NCBI RefSeq assembly: GCF_020179835.1 | Contig: NZ_JAIUDA010000002.1 | Span: forward strand, 248,001-312,000 | DNA: 64,000 bases | Reading direction: 5' to 3' | From: Pantoea sp. alder81 | GTDB lineage: Bacteria; Pseudomonadota; Gammaproteobacteria; Enterobacterales; Enterobacteriaceae | Shown here: positions 39,663 to 49,972 of the stretch, in pieces | Layout: the number at the start of each line of letters is the position of its first letter | How positions within the stretch are numbered: the stretch's first letter is position 1 | The notes under the pieces: generated by a model | What the model was told of the DNA's origin: nothing | What the model saw: only the letters and a program-made list of their open reading frames with translations | Databases searched by the model: none | Translations under genes and position numbers: made by a program

Positions 39663-40190
39663 AGTGGCACCTTACAGTTGGTTTCATTTATCGCGGCGGC
39701 TCACCCGCGGCGATGACTTGAACGCTTTAGAGGTTACTTTGGCTTCCTTGTAAGCCGAGTCTAGCCATTGAGAATAGTGTGCAACAACGACGAAGCGCTG
39801 AAGCGCACCGGTAAAGAATTGGCGTTAGTTCGGAAACGGTAATTGAAAAGTGAAGAGGATACTTTGGAGGGAAGAAATCCCCCGCAGTGTACTGCGCTAG
39901 CTGAAGTGTATTTAACTGTCCAAAGAAGGACCGGGTCATGCGCGAACTCCAGTGGACTTAGCCACACAACTGACAACGCTTATGAGTAAAATGCATCAAA
40001 TTAACCGGGGTTTGCAACAGTAATTTTACTTCACGTTGAAGAAAAAGTGTTAAGCGAAGCATGAGAATTTTCGTCTTAAATTAAATTTTTCAATTTTTTC
40101 AGTCAGATGGATAATTCAGCCCTGGCTGAACTTTTTCGGAACATTCGGAAGCGGTTACGGCCGGAGGAAAGTTAGCGGTGGGGTTAATAA
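39663..40190. other. Gene-free region upstream of phoH
   Basis: This stretch between the phoH start and the efeB terminator has only short shadow ORFs. It should hold the phoH promoter on the minus strand. A TTGTCAG (complement of 39970-39976) is a possible half PhoB box without a properly spaced partner. I see no RNA gene or mobile element. Confidence 0.5.
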
Positions 40191-40224
40191 AACGCCTGCG
40201 CCGCCATCATGCCGCGCAGGCGTT
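40191..40224 (-). terminator. Terminator after efeB
   Basis: A perfect 11-bp stem AACGCCTGCGC/GCGCAGGCGTT is followed on the minus strand by TTATTAA, so a T-rich tail directly succeeds the hairpin. It lies 14 bases after the efeB stop. Confidence 0.88.
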
Positions 40225-40237
40225 GTGCATTTATTAA

Positions 40238-41518
40238 TCAGGCCTGTAGTAAAGGCTGGCCGAGATAATGTTTTTCATCTGGAACGCCGGGCAAAACGAA
40301 AAAGTATCCGCCGCCGATGGGGCGAATATATTCTTCCAGCGCTTCACCATTGAGGCGCTTCTGCACGGTGATAAAGCCTTTCGCTAAATCATGTTGATAA
40401 CAGACGAACAATAATCCCATGTCCAGCTGACCAGCACCGGTAATCCCTGATGAGTAGCTGTAGCCCCGGCGCAGCATCAAACTGCTGTCGGTTTCCGGCG
40501 TGCGTGGATTGGCGAGGCGAATGTGGGCATCCAGCGCGATAACATCCCCATCCGGATCTTTCGCGTAATCCGGTACATCGTGCTCCTCTTTCATCCCCAA
40601 GGGAGCACCGGAAAGTTTCTCACGACCGAATATGGTTTGCTGTTCACCCAGCGGCGTGCGATCCCACATCTCCACATGGAAACGAATAATGCGCACCGCC
40701 TGATAGCTGCCGCCCTGCGTCCAGGCTGGCTCTTGCTGGTTCGCCGTGACCCACAGTAGCTGATCCATTAATGCAGGATTATGCGTATCTGGATTGGCAG
40801 TACCATCTTTGAAGCCCAGCAGGTTGATCGGCGTTTCTTTACCGTGACTGCGTGCAGCGTGATCGGCGATAAAGCCATCACGTCGCCAGCGAACGGCCAG
40901 CAGATCGGGCGTGTACTTGATGATGTCGCGCAGTGCGTGGATCACCGTGTCTTGCGTATTGGCGCAAATTTGCAGCAGCAGATCACCGTGACACTGTTCG
41001 GCGTCGAGTGAATCATTCGGAAAGCGCGTCATGCTTTGCAGCTGGGCTGGTTTATGTGCGCTTAACCCAAAGCGTTCATCAAACAACGAGGTGCCCACGG
41101 ACAGCGTCATGGTGAGATTATCGGGTGCGATATCCGCGCCAAGAATACCGGAATCCATCGGCGGCAGCTGCGGATTCGGGACCGTTGGCGCAGTGCCCCC
41201 TTTTGTCAGAAAGGCAAAGCGCTCGGTCAGCAGACGGAACAGGCGCTCTAAATCGGTTTTATCGCTGGCTAAGACGTCAAAAGCCACCAGCATCATTGAA
41301 GCTTGCTGCGGGGTAATGATGCCAGCCTGGTGAGTGCCGTAGAAAGGTTGCGCCTGCTGGCGTGCATCGGGTGCAACCGTGCCGGGAGAGAAGCTGTCAG
41401 TCGCGGCTGCCGTATGAAACGGACAACCGCCACTCAGGGCGGCCGCGCCGCCCAACATACCTAATCCCTGCAATAAACGACGACGCGACGGCTCTGCCGC
41501 GTCATTTTTATAGCTCAT
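40238..41518 (-). CDS. efeB: Deferrochelatase/DyP-type peroxidase EfeB
   Basis: This 426-residue periplasmic haem peroxidase is exported by Tat: the signal has twin arginines in [21 protein letters not shown]. The DyP domain shows the conserved GFKDGTANP motif with the distal Asp, and the proximal His is in [17 protein letters not shown]. It is the third gene of efeUOB, 2 bases after efeO, and acts with EfeU and EfeO in ferrous iron uptake at low pH. Confidence 0.96.
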   Translation of the reverse strand: MSYKNDAAEPSRRRLLQGLGMLGGAAALSGGCPFHTAAATDSFSPGTVAPDARQQAQPFYGTHQAGIITPQQASMMLVAFDVLASDKTDLERLFRLLTERFAFLTKGGTAPTVPNPQLPPMDSGILGADIAPDNLTMTLSVGTSLFDERFGLSAHKPAQLQSMTRFPNDSLDAEQCHGDLLLQICANTQDTVIHALRDIIKYTPDLLAVRWRRDGFIADHAARSHGKETPINLLGFKDGTANPDTHNPALMDQLLWVTANQQEPAWTQGGSYQAVRIIRFHVEMWDRTPLGEQQTIFGREKLSGAPLGMKEEHDVPDYAKDPDGDVIALDAHIRLANPRTPETDSSLMLRRGYSYSSGITGAGQLDMGLLFVCYQHDLAKGFITVQKRLNGEALEEYIRPIGGGYFFVLPGVPDEKHYLGQPLLQA

Positions 41519-41520
41519 GA

Positions 41521-42639
41521 TTAGTCGAGGCCTAAAGTTCCGCGCAGCAGGGAGAGATCTTCCGCCAGAGTGGTGATCGGCCCTTTCAGCGCATTACGGT
41601 CAGCGGTGGTGAGTTTCTCATAGGACTCAAAACCGTCTTTAGTGCGGTATTTGCTAAGAATACCGTCCACTTTTTTGAAGTTGGCATCGATTTTCGCCAG
41701 CAGTTGCGGGTTGGCTTTTTGCAGCTGTGGACGCAGCAGATCGACAATTTTCTGAGCGCCATCAATGTTCGCCTGGAAGTCAGACAGGTCTGTACGGCTG
41801 TAACGATCTTCTTCACCGGAGATTTTACTCGCCGCGACTTCTTCGATCAGGCCTGCTGCGCCACCGACCACTTTCGCCGGTGGGAACGCCAACTCGCTGA
41901 TGCGTGTTTGCAGATCCAGCACGTCCTGATTCAGCTTAGTGGCGAACTCTTCAGCACCTTTGGTGGTTTTGTCGGCCCACAGAATTTTTTCGATGCGGTG
42001 GAAGCCGGTGAATTTCGGGTCTTCGGCTTTTTTCTCGAAGTCGTCTTCACGGGCATCGATGCTGCTGTCCAGATCGGAGAAGAGTTCGGCAATCGGTTCG
42101 ATACGTTCGTAGTGCGCACGCGTAGGTGCGTACAGCGCTTTGGCTTTTTCCAGATCGCCCGCTTTAACCGCATCGGTAAAGGCCTGAGTGCCTGCAACCA
42201 GCTCTTTGACTTCGCTCATCACATAGGTTTTGTAGTCAGTGATTGGGCCAGCCAGCTGCATGATGTCGGTTTTGCCTTTTGCAGCGGTTTTCGACTCGCC
42301 GGTGACAACCAGCTTACCTTTCGGGTTGGTCAGCAAACCACAGGTCATGTCGTATTCGCCCGCTTCAAGATTCGCGGTGAGTTTCTGGCTGAATCCTGGC
42401 GCGATGTTTTCACGCTCTTCCACCACCATCACCCCTTTCAGGATTTCCCACTCCAGCGCTTTCTGGCTGTTGTTTTTGATGATGAACTGGGTTTTACCTG
42501 CCTGCACATTGAGTGACATCGGCTCACACTGTTTGTCAGTGACGGTGACCGTGACTTGCGGGATGGATGCAGCAGATGCGGCGCCTGAGAGAGCCAGCAT
42601 TGAAACCAACAGCGCCTTACGGCGGAAGCGAATCGTCAT
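41521..42639 (-). CDS. efeO: Iron uptake periplasmic protein EfeO
   Basis: This 372-residue exported protein has a signal peptide (cleavage near GAASA), a cupredoxin-like domain (about 25-115; [12 protein letters not shown] and DMTCGLL) and a C-terminal imelysin/M75 domain (about 130-370) with the metal-binding [10 protein letters not shown] motif (HxxE). It is thought to bind iron for transfer to EfeU. It lies between efeU and efeB. Confidence 0.95.
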   Translation of the reverse strand: MTIRFRRKALLVSMLALSGAASAASIPQVTVTVTDKQCEPMSLNVQAGKTQFIIKNNSQKALEWEILKGVMVVEERENIAPGFSQKLTANLEAGEYDMTCGLLTNPKGKLVVTGESKTAAKGKTDIMQLAGPITDYKTYVMSEVKELVAGTQAFTDAVKAGDLEKAKALYAPTRAHYERIEPIAELFSDLDSSIDAREDDFEKKAEDPKFTGFHRIEKILWADKTTKGAEEFATKLNQDVLDLQTRISELAFPPAKVVGGAAGLIEEVAASKISGEEDRYSRTDLSDFQANIDGAQKIVDLLRPQLQKANPQLLAKIDANFKKVDGILSKYRTKDGFESYEKLTTADRNALKGPITTLAEDLSLLRGTLGLD

Positions 42640-42693
42640 AGTGATATCCCTGTTACATGGAAGAACAGGCGCGCAATCGCGCCTGATTTAATT

Positions 42694-43527
42694 TCAGCGA
42701 GTGGTGCGTGCGGTGTTAGCCGCGGGGCGAGCCGGGAAGAAGAACAGCAGCAGCGCCGGAATCAGATAGATCAACCAGGCCGCGACTTCGCTGACGCTTG
42801 GTGTTTCCTGATAGCCGAGTATGCCTTCCAGCAGCGTGCCGACCACCGAGTGGGTGGAGAGCGTGTTACTAAGGTCAAAGGCGATGTCCTGGAAGTGGTT
42901 CCAGAGTCCAGCCTCGTGGAAGGCACGGATTGCGCCCGCTGCCAGGCCTGCGGCAACAAAGAGGATAAACAAGCTGGTCCAGCGGAAGAAGCTCGCCAGG
43001 TTGAGGCGAATACCGCCGTAGTAGAGCAGCATGCCCAATACAATCGCCGTTAACAGACCGAGTACCGCGCCAATCGGCGGTGCATAACCGACATCCTGAG
43101 TAAAGGCAGCTAGCAGGAAGAAGACGGATTCGAGGCCTTCACGCGCCACGGCCAGAAAGACCATGAGGACCAGCGGGAAGCCACCGCCGCCCTGTTTTTG
43201 CAGCGCCTGATCCACTGAGCGTTCCAGCGTGGCTTTGATGTTGCGCGAGACTTTGCGCATCCAGAACACCATGGAGGTGAGGATGACCACGGCCACTACC
43301 GCCACGATGCCTTCAAACAGTTCTTGCTGTTTTTGCGGGAATTCGCCGGTGGTTTCGTTGATGAAGATGCCAAGACCTAAGCAGAGAGCAGCCGCAGTGA
43401 AAACACCTGCCCACATCGCGGGGAACCACTGTGTACGCTGAGTGCGTTTCAGGTAGCTGGCAATCAGGCTGACGATGAGTGCTGCTTCAAGACCTTCACG
43501 CAGCATAATGAGAAACGGTACGAACAT
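42694..43527 (-). CDS. efeU: Ferrous iron permease EfeU
   Basis: The protein has 277 residues from ATG 43527; the GTG and TTG codons in frame upstream are not needed. This Ftr1-type inner-membrane permease has seven or so membrane segments and two REGLE iron-binding motifs (MLREGLEAALI at 8-18 and VAREGLESVFFLLAAF in the fourth segment). It is the first gene of the operon, directly downstream of a Fur box. Confidence 0.96.
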   Translation of the reverse strand: MFVPFLIMLREGLEAALIVSLIASYLKRTQRTQWFPAMWAGVFTAAALCLGLGIFINETTGEFPQKQQELFEGIVAVVAVVILTSMVFWMRKVSRNIKATLERSVDQALQKQGGGGFPLVLMVFLAVAREGLESVFFLLAAFTQDVGYAPPIGAVLGLLTAIVLGMLLYYGGIRLNLASFFRWTSLFILFVAAGLAAGAIRAFHEAGLWNHFQDIAFDLSNTLSTHSVVGTLLEGILGYQETPSVSEVAAWLIYLIPALLLFFFPARPAANTARTTR

Positions 43528-43587
43528 CACCAACCTCTTGATTGTTAAGGAGGGTAAACCTTAGGTAAAAATACGTAAAGTGTAAAC

Positions 43588-43606
43588 GATATCGATTATC
43601 ATTATC
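43588..43606. promoter_or_regulatory. Fur box upstream of efeU
   Basis: GATATCGATTATCATTATC matches the 19-bp Fur consensus GATAATGATAATCATTATC at 16 positions. It is centred 70 bases upstream of the efeU start. Confidence 0.85.
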
Positions 43607-43707
43607 GCGGTTAAAATTACAAGTCACTTAATGAAATTATTTCTCATTTGCGGAGCGGGTGGCGGATTCTGTGAGAATGGGTGGTGGGGTTTCAGCGATC
43701 CGGGAAA

Positions 43708-43793
43708 TGTTCAGTGCTAGGGGGATTGCCGCAGGTTTAGTGCGGGAATATCGCTGCGGGTTGAGTGCGGGGGGATCGCTGCAGGTTCAGTGC
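43708..43793. repeat. Degenerate 25-26-bp tandem repeat
   Basis: The core GGTT(C/T/G)AGTGC recurs at 43708, 43734, 43759 and 43784 (the first as TGTTCAGTGC). Spacings are 26, 25 and 25 bases, and the intervening blocks share GGG(G)ATYGCYGC. A more decayed unit may precede it at about 43688. Confidence 0.75.
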
Positions 43794-43796
43794 ACT

Positions 43797-43902
43797 GTCC
43801 ACTAAAGGCCATCCCGATCGCGAAGAAACCCCGCATCCCTGCAGATCGGCCGCGCCGTCCATGCCGCGGACGCTTCGCTCCTCGGAATGGCCTTTATTGG
43901 AC
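43797..43902. repeat. 106-bp palindromic element
   Basis: The terminal inverted repeats (43797-43817 and 43882-43902) match at 19 of 21 positions and contain AAAGGCCAT. The inner part is GC-rich with further pairing (GCGAAG near 43820 against CTTCGC near 43873). The structure looks like a non-coding miniature or REP/ERIC-like repeat; I cannot identify the family. Confidence 0.75.
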
Positions 43903-44045
43903 GTTTAGCTGTGGTATTGCTTTGAATTGAAGATTTAAGCATTGCCGATTTTAATGACACGCACAGAAGCTTCAGAACAGAAAGGCACCAGACTGCGTTA
44001 TCACCCGTTGTTTTAAATTGAGTGTTCTACCCTGGTCGATTCCAT

Positions 44046-44075
44046 AAAAAAGCCCGCCGTTTAACGGGCGGGCTT
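44046..44075 (-). terminator. Terminator after putP
   Basis: The stem AGCCCGCC/GGCGGGCT is followed on the minus strand by TTTTTTA, about 20 bases beyond the putP stop. Confidence 0.88.
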
Positions 44076-44092
44076 GATGTATCAGAGACAAA

Positions 44093-45577
44093 TTACTTGG
44101 TGTTGAATTCCGCTTCTGCTGCCTCGAAACGCGCTTGTGCTTCTTCTGATGGGCCTTTGCCGATCAGGCTGAACACCACAATCGCGATACTGGCGAAGAT
44201 GAAGCCAGGGATGATTTCATACAGTTCGGTGTAGCCATATTGCTTCCACAGCAGCACAGTCATTGCACCAATCACCATACCGGCCAGCGCGCCGTTGCGT
44301 GTCATGCGTTTCCAGCACACACCGAACAGGACAACCGGACCGAAGGCTGCACCGAAGCCCGCCCAGGCATAGCTGACTAAGCCGAGCACGCGGTTTTCCG
44401 GGTTAGCCGCCAGCGCGATAGCGATCAACGCAATCAGCAGCACCATCAGACGCCCTACCCACACCAGCTCTTTCTGGCTGGCATTTTTACGCAGGAAGCC
44501 TTTATAGAGGTCTTCTGTCAGGGCGCTTGAACACACCAGCAGCTGGCAGCTCAGGGTGGACATCACTGCGGCCAGAATCGCTGACAGCAAGATGCCGGCA
44601 ATCCACGGGTTAAACAGGATACGCGCCAGTTCAATGAACACGCGCTCGCCGTTCTGGCTCACACCTGCCGCTTGTTCAGGGTGATTCTGGAAGTAAGCGA
44701 TACCAAAGAAGCCGACCGCCACTGCACCCGCCAGGCACAGGATCATCCAGGTCATGCCGATACGGCGCGCCGCACGGATAGAGCGGTGTGAATCTGCCGC
44801 CATAAAGCGCGCCAGAATATGCGGTTGTCCAAAGTAGCCCAAGCCCCAGCCGAGTAAGGAGATCACGGCAACAAAATTGAGCCCTTTCAGCATGTCGAGG
44901 TTTTCGAGGCTTTTCGCTTCGATGACCGCCAGTGAATCATCCAGCCCGCCAACGGCAATAATCACAAACACTGGCGTCAGGATTAGCGCGAAGATCATCA
45001 GGCTGGCCTGCACGGTATCGGTCCAGCTCACCGCCAGGAAACCGCCCACCAGCGTATAAAGGATGGTGGCAGCAGCGCCGGCCCACAGCGCGGTTTGGTA
45101 ATCCATGCCAAAGGTGCTTTCAAACAGACGAGCACCGGCAACCACGCCTGAGGCGCAATAGATGGTGAAGAAGATGAGGATAACCACAGCGGAGATGACG
45201 CGCAGCAGTTTGCTTTTGTCTTCGAAACGGCTGGAGAAGAAATCCGGCAGGGTTAAGGCGTTGTCGTGATGTTCGGTCTGCACGCGCAGACGACCCGCCA
45301 CAATTTTCCAGTTTAGCCAGGCACCGATGGTGAGGCCGATGGCGATCCAGCTTTCAGAGATACCAGAAAGGAAGATGGCGCCGGGCAAGCCCATCAGCAG
45401 CCAACCGCTCATATCCGATGCGCCCGCTGACAGTGCGGTCACCACGCTGCCTAAACTGCGTCCGCCCAGAATGTAGTCGTCAAAGTTTTTGGTTGAACGG
45501 TAGGCAATAAAACCAATCAGCACCATTCCCAGGATATAAATTACAAAGGTCACCAACATCGGTGTGCTTACACTCAT
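44093..45577 (-). CDS. putP: Sodium/proline symporter PutP
   Basis: This 494-residue inner-membrane symporter of the SSS family has about thirteen membrane segments and the conserved blocks GGRSLGSVVTALSAGASDMSGW near the N terminus and GWGLGYFGQPHILARFMA in the middle. It imports proline with Na+ for use by PutA. It is divergent from putA across a control region with multiple PutA binding sites. Confidence 0.97.
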   Translation of the reverse strand: MSVSTPMLVTFVIYILGMVLIGFIAYRSTKNFDDYILGGRSLGSVVTALSAGASDMSGWLLMGLPGAIFLSGISESWIAIGLTIGAWLNWKIVAGRLRVQTEHHDNALTLPDFFSSRFEDKSKLLRVISAVVILIFFTIYCASGVVAGARLFESTFGMDYQTALWAGAAATILYTLVGGFLAVSWTDTVQASLMIFALILTPVFVIIAVGGLDDSLAVIEAKSLENLDMLKGLNFVAVISLLGWGLGYFGQPHILARFMAADSHRSIRAARRIGMTWMILCLAGAVAVGFFGIAYFQNHPEQAAGVSQNGERVFIELARILFNPWIAGILLSAILAAVMSTLSCQLLVCSSALTEDLYKGFLRKNASQKELVWVGRLMVLLIALIAIALAANPENRVLGLVSYAWAGFGAAFGPVVLFGVCWKRMTRNGALAGMVIGAMTVLLWKQYGYTELYEIIPGFIFASIAIVVFSLIGKGPSEEAQARFEAAEAEFNTK

Positions 45578-46020
45578 ACTCTCTCCACTTATTATTTAAT
45601 CCGTTAAGAGAAATCTTTTTCCTGCGTCATCGGAACGTGATAACGCAGGGCTTTACCGCATCCAGAGAAAGCGATTCCTCTTAAGGCGCGGTATCCTGCC
45701 GCAAAGGGGCGGCGCGCACAATGCATTTAACACAGCTGTCACAATGGTTTCACCTGACTTCGATGATTTAATGCCAATAGGTTGCACACGCTCACACTTT
45801 GAGTTGCACCTTAATCAACGTGAGAGTGCTCTCGTTGACAGGAGTTGCAACTTTGGCGAGCTTCTTGCAGCAAGTTCTGTGCCGCTTTTTCACCAGCCCG
45901 GTTTTAAACGGTGATAAACGTGCAACTCAGGTCACATTTAACACGGTTGCACAAAGTTGCAACATGAGTGATAGTGCAGCCCACGCTGATGTCGATTCAT
46001 TTTTTGAGGAAGAGGAAATC
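45578..46020. promoter_or_regulatory. put control region with six PutA operator-like sites
   Basis: The putP-putA intergenic region contains six copies of GTTGCA(C/A) or its complement: 45781-45787, 45803-45809, 45844-45851 (GTTGCAAC palindrome), 45920-45926 (reverse orientation), 45946-45952 and 45956-45963. PutA's ribbon-helix-helix domain is known to bind GTTGCA-type sites in the E. coli put region. All lie in the putA-proximal half. Confidence 0.82.
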
Positions 46021-49000
46021 ATGGGAACCACCACCATGGGGGTGAAGCTGGATGAAGCCACCCGCGATCGCATTAAACTGGCGGCAGGCAAAATTGACCG
46101 CACCCCACACTGGCTGATTAAACAGGCGATTTTTAACTATCTTTCGCAACTGGAAGCCGGTGAAGGGCTGCCAGAAATTCCTCTACAGCTTGCTGATGCC
46201 GCCAGTGAAGAAGGTGCGCCAGACGAGTCATTCCAGCCTTTCCTCGACTTCGCAGAACATATTTTGCCGCAGTCGGTCACGCGTTCGGCCATCACCGCTG
46301 CATGGCGTCGTCCGGAAACCGATGCGGTACCGATGCTGCTGGAGCAGGCGCGTCTCCCTGCCCCGCTGGCCGAGAAAACGCATCAGCTTGCTTACAGCCT
46401 GGCGGATAAGTTGCGGCACCAAAAAGGTGCAACCGGACGCGCCGGCATGGTGCAAAGTCTGTTGCAGGAGTTCTCTCTCTCCTCACAGGAAGGCGTGGCA
46501 TTGATGTGTCTGGCGGAAGCATTATTACGTATTCCGGACAAGCCAACCCGTGACGCGCTGATCCGCGATAAAATCAGTAACGGCAACTGGCAATCACATT
46601 TGGGTCGCAGTCCATCAATGTTTGTCAACGCTGCCACCTGGGGTCTGCTGTTCACCGGTCGTTTGGTGTCGACTCACAATGAAGCCAACTTATCGCGCTC
46701 GCTTAACCGCATTATCGGTAAGAGTGGCGAACCGCTGATCCGCAAAGGCGTGGATATGGCTATGCGCCTGATGGGCGAGCAGTTCGTCACCGGTGAAACC
46801 ATTGCTGAAGCGCTGGCGAATGCGCGCAAGCTGGAGGAGAAAGGTTTCCGCTACTCCTATGACATGTTGGGTGAAGCGGCACTGACCGCCAGCGATGCTA
46901 AAGCTTATCTGCTCTCCTATCAGCAAGCGATCCATGCGATTGGCAAGGCCTCCAACGGTCGCGGTATTTATGAAGGCCCCGGTATCTCCATCAAACTGTC
47001 TGCACTGCATCCGCGCTATAGCCGTGCGCAGTATGAGCGCGTGATGGAAGAGCTTTACCCGATTCTCAAATCCCTCACCTTGCTGGCCCGCTCTTATGAC
47101 ATCGGTATCAATATTGATGCCGAAGAAGCGGATCGCCTTGAGCTGTCACTCGACCTGTTAGAAAAGCTGTGCTTCGAGCCAGAACTGGATGGCTGGAACG
47201 GTATCGGCTTCGTGATTCAGGCATACATGAAGCGCTGCCCATTTGTTATCGATTCACTGGTGGACTTAGCGCAGCGCAGCCGTCGCCGTCTGATGATCCG
47301 TCTGGTGAAAGGCGCGTACTGGGATAGTGAAATCAAGCGTGCTCAGGTGGAGGGTCTGGAAGGTTATCCGGTCTACACTCGCAAGGTTTATACCGATATC
47401 TCTTATCTGGCCTGTGCGCGTAAGTTGCTGGCGGTGCCGAATCTGATTTATCCGCAGTTCGCGACCCACAATGCTCACACGCTGGCAGCAATCTATCAGC
47501 TGGCGGGCAATAACTACTATCCGGGCCAGTATGAGTTCCAGTGTCTGCACGGCATGGGTGAACCGCTGTATGAGCAGGTGGTGGGCAAAGTCGCTGACGG
47601 CAAACTGAACCGTCCTTGCCGCATTTATGCGCCAGTGGGCACGCATGAAACCTTGCTGGCTTACCTTGTGCGTCGCCTGTTGGAAAACGGTGCAAACACC
47701 TCGTTCGTCAATCGTATTGCGGATAACACCCTGCCACTGGATGAGCTGGTGGCCGATCCGGTGACAGCCGTCGAGAAGATGGGCGCGATCGAAGGTGCTG
47801 TAGGTCTGCCACATCCGAAGATTCCGTTACCGCGCGACCTCTATGGCGACAAGCGCGTGAACTCGGCTGGTCTGGATATGGCTAATGAACATCGTCTGGC
47901 TTCGCTCTCCAGCGCCTTGCTGAATAGCGCCAGTCAGCCATGGGTAGCAAAACCTTTGGTTGAAGGTGAGCTGGGTGAAGGCGTCAGCCGCCCGGTGCTC
48001 AACCCTTCCGCGCCAGCCGATGTGGTGGGCAGCGTGCGCGATGCCAGCGAAGCGGAGGTTTCCGCCGCACTGGATGCGGCAGTGAATGCCGGTCCGATCT
48101 GGTTTGCCACCCCGCCGCAAGAGCGTGCCGCCATTCTGGAGCGTGCTGCCGAGGCGATGGAAGGCCAGATGCAGCAGTTGATTGGCTTACTGGTTCGTGA
48201 AGCAGGCAAGACCTACAACAATGCCATTGCCGAAGTGCGCGAGGCGGTGGATTTCCTCTATTACTACGCTGGCATGGTGCGTGACGATTTCGATAACGAA
48301 ACCCACCGTCCGCTGGGTCCTGTGGTATGCATCAGCCCGTGGAACTTCCCGCTGGCGATTTTCGCGGGTCAGATTGCGGCTGCACTCGCGGCAGGGAACA
48401 GCGTGCTGGCAAAACCGGCTGAGCAGACGCCGCTGATTGCCGCCCAGGCGGTGCAGATCATGCTAGATGCGGGCGTGCCTGCAGGCGTACTGCAACTGTT
48501 GCCGGGTCAGGGTGAAACCGTCGGTGCACAATTGACGGGCGATGATCGCGTACGCGGTGTGATGTTCACCGGTTCCACCGCCGTGGCTACGCTTCTGCAA
48601 CGTAACCTCGCTGGTCGTCTCGATCCGCAAGGTCGCCCTACCCCGCTGATTGCAGAAACCGGCGGCATGAACGCGATGATCGTCGACTCTTCCGCGCTAA
48701 CGGAACAGGTGGTGATCGATATCGTGGCCTCCGCTTTCGACAGTGCCGGACAACGCTGCTCGGCGCTGCGTCTGCTGTGTATTCAGGACGATGTCGCGGA
48801 TCACACGCTGAAAATGCTGCGCGGTGCGATGGCCGAATGCCGCATGGGCAATCCGGAACGCCTGTCGACCGATATCGGTCCGGTGATCGATGCTGAAGCC
48901 AAAGGCAACATTGAGCGTCACATCCAGGCGATGCGCAATAAGGGCTTCACGGTGTATCAGGCGGCGCAGGATAATCCACAAGACAGTAAAGAGTGGAACA

Positions 49001-49965
49001 ACGGCACCTTCATCAAGCCAACCCTGATCGAGTTGGGTCAGGTGAGCGATCTGGACAAAGAGGTGTTTGGTCCGGTACTGCACGTGGTGCGTTTTGCGCG
49101 TAACAGTCTGCCACAGCTGATCGATCAGATTAACGCCTCTGGTTACGGTCTGACGCTGGGTGTGCATACCCGTATCGATGAAACCATCGCGCAGGTTACA
49201 GCGGGTGCGAAGGTCGGCAACCTGTATGTGAACCGCAACATGGTTGGCGCGGTCGTGGGCGTGCAGCCATTTGGTGGCGAAGGTTTATCCGGCACCGGTC
49301 CAAAAGCCGGCGGCCCGCTCTATCTCTATCGCCTGCTGGCAAACCGCCCGGATAATGCACTGCGTAAGACCTTTGATCGTCAGGATGCTGAGCGTCCGGT
49401 CGACAGTTCCGTTCGCACCGAGTTGATGAGTGCTCACCAGGCATTACAGAGCTGGGCGCAGGATAAACCTGAACTGCTGGCACTCTGCCAACGTTATGAC
49501 GAACTGGCCCAGGCGGGTACGGTGCGACTGCTGCCGGGCCCAACCGGTGAACGCAACACCTTCACGCTTCTACCGCGCGATCACGTTCTCTGTATTGCGG
49601 ATAACGAGCAGGATGCGCTGACGCAACTGGCGGCAGTGACCAGCGTCGGTAGTCAGGCCATCTGGCAGGATGATGAGTTGCATCGTGCGCTGCGCAAATC
49701 CCTCCCCGCCGCCGTGCAAAAACACGTGCTGCTGGTGAAAGATGTGCTGGCCGCCGGGTTTGATGCGGTGATCTATCACGGTGATGCGGATCAGTTACGC
49801 GGGCTGTGCGAGCAGGTTGCTGCGCGTGACGGCGCGATTGTTTCGGTGCAGGGCTTCGCACGTGGCGAAACCAATCTGCTGCTGGAACGTCTGCTGATAG
49901 AGCGCTCACTGAGCGTGAATACCGCCGCAGCGGGTGGTAACGCCAGCTTGATGACCATTGGTTAA
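46021..49965 (+). CDS. putA: Trifunctional transcriptional regulator / proline dehydrogenase / P5C dehydrogenase PutA
   Basis: The protein has 1314 residues from ATG 46021. The in-frame extension up to 45799 runs through operator sites and is not coding. Domains in order: N-terminal ribbon-helix-helix (MGTTTMGVKLDEATRDRIKLAA, 1-50), proline dehydrogenase barrel (about 260-560; RLMIRLVKGAYWDSEIKRAQ), aldehyde dehydrogenase (about 650-1110; nucleophile Cys in DSAGQRCSALRLLC) and a C-terminal domain. It oxidises proline to glutamate at the membrane and represses put genes without proline. E. coli PutA has 1320 residues, so the length is normal. Confidence 0.97.
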   Translation: MGTTTMGVKLDEATRDRIKLAAGKIDRTPHWLIKQAIFNYLSQLEAGEGLPEIPLQLADAASEEGAPDESFQPFLDFAEHILPQSVTRSAITAAWRRPETDAVPMLLEQARLPAPLAEKTHQLAYSLADKLRHQKGATGRAGMVQSLLQEFSLSSQEGVALMCLAEALLRIPDKPTRDALIRDKISNGNWQSHLGRSPSMFVNAATWGLLFTGRLVSTHNEANLSRSLNRIIGKSGEPLIRKGVDMAMRLMGEQFVTGETIAEALANARKLEEKGFRYSYDMLGEAALTASDAKAYLLSYQQAIHAIGKASNGRGIYEGPGISIKLSALHPRYSRAQYERVMEELYPILKSLTLLARSYDIGINIDAEEADRLELSLDLLEKLCFEPELDGWNGIGFVIQAYMKRCPFVIDSLVDLAQRSRRRLMIRLVKGAYWDSEIKRAQVEGLEGYPVYTRKVYTDISYLACARKLLAVPNLIYPQFATHNAHTLAAIYQLAGNNYYPGQYEFQCLHGMGEPLYEQVVGKVADGKLNRPCRIYAPVGTHETLLAYLVRRLLENGANTSFVNRIADNTLPLDELVADPVTAVEKMGAIEGAVGLPHPKIPLPRDLYGDKRVNSAGLDMANEHRLASLSSALLNSASQPWVAKPLVEGELGEGVSRPVLNPSAPADVVGSVRDASEAEVSAALDAAVNAGPIWFATPPQERAAILERAAEAMEGQMQQLIGLLVREAGKTYNNAIAEVREAVDFLYYYAGMVRDDFDNETHRPLGPVVCISPWNFPLAIFAGQIAAALAAGNSVLAKPAEQTPLIAAQAVQIMLDAGVPAGVLQLLPGQGETVGAQLTGDDRVRGVMFTGSTAVATLLQRNLAGRLDPQGRPTPLIAETGGMNAMIVDSSALTEQVVIDIVASAFDSAGQRCSALRLLCIQDDVADHTLKMLRGAMAECRMGNPERLSTDIGPVIDAEAKGNIERHIQAMRNKGFTVYQAAQDNPQDSKEWNNGTFIKPTLIELGQVSDLDKEVFGPVLHVVRFARNSLPQLIDQINASGYGLTLGVHTRIDETIAQVTAGAKVGNLYVNRNMVGAVVGVQPFGGEGLSGTGPKAGGPLYLYRLLANRPDNALRKTFDRQDAERPVDSSVRTELMSAHQALQSWAQDKPELLALCQRYDELAQAGTVRLLPGPTGERNTFTLLPRDHVLCIADNEQDALTQLAAVTSVGSQAIWQDDELHRALRKSLPAAVQKHVLLVKDVLAAGFDAVIYHGDADQLRGLCEQVAARDGAIVSVQGFARGETNLLLERLLIERSLSVNTAAAGGNASLMTIG

Positions 49966-49972
49966 AAAGGAC

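Larger units (their letters stand above)
43607..44042. other. Gene-free region between efeU and putP terminator
   Basis: This is about 435 bases with no plausible gene. It carries a degenerate tandem repeat (43708-43793) followed directly by a 106-bp palindromic element (43797-43902). The rest shows nothing I can name. Confidence 0.65.

Noticed and set aside
39960..39990. PhoB box upstream of phoH
   Set aside because: TTGTCAG is present on the minus strand, but the neighbouring half-site CTCATAA is one base out of the 11-base phase; not strong enough to annotate.
41704..42516. Long plus-strand ORF (270 residues) opposite efeO
   Set aside because: EfeO on the other strand is unmistakable; this frame is its antisense shadow.
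45799..46020. In-frame N-terminal extension of putA (74 extra residues)
   Set aside because: It runs through the PutA operator array; the family start MGTTTMGVKLD at 46021 gives the normal 1314 residues.
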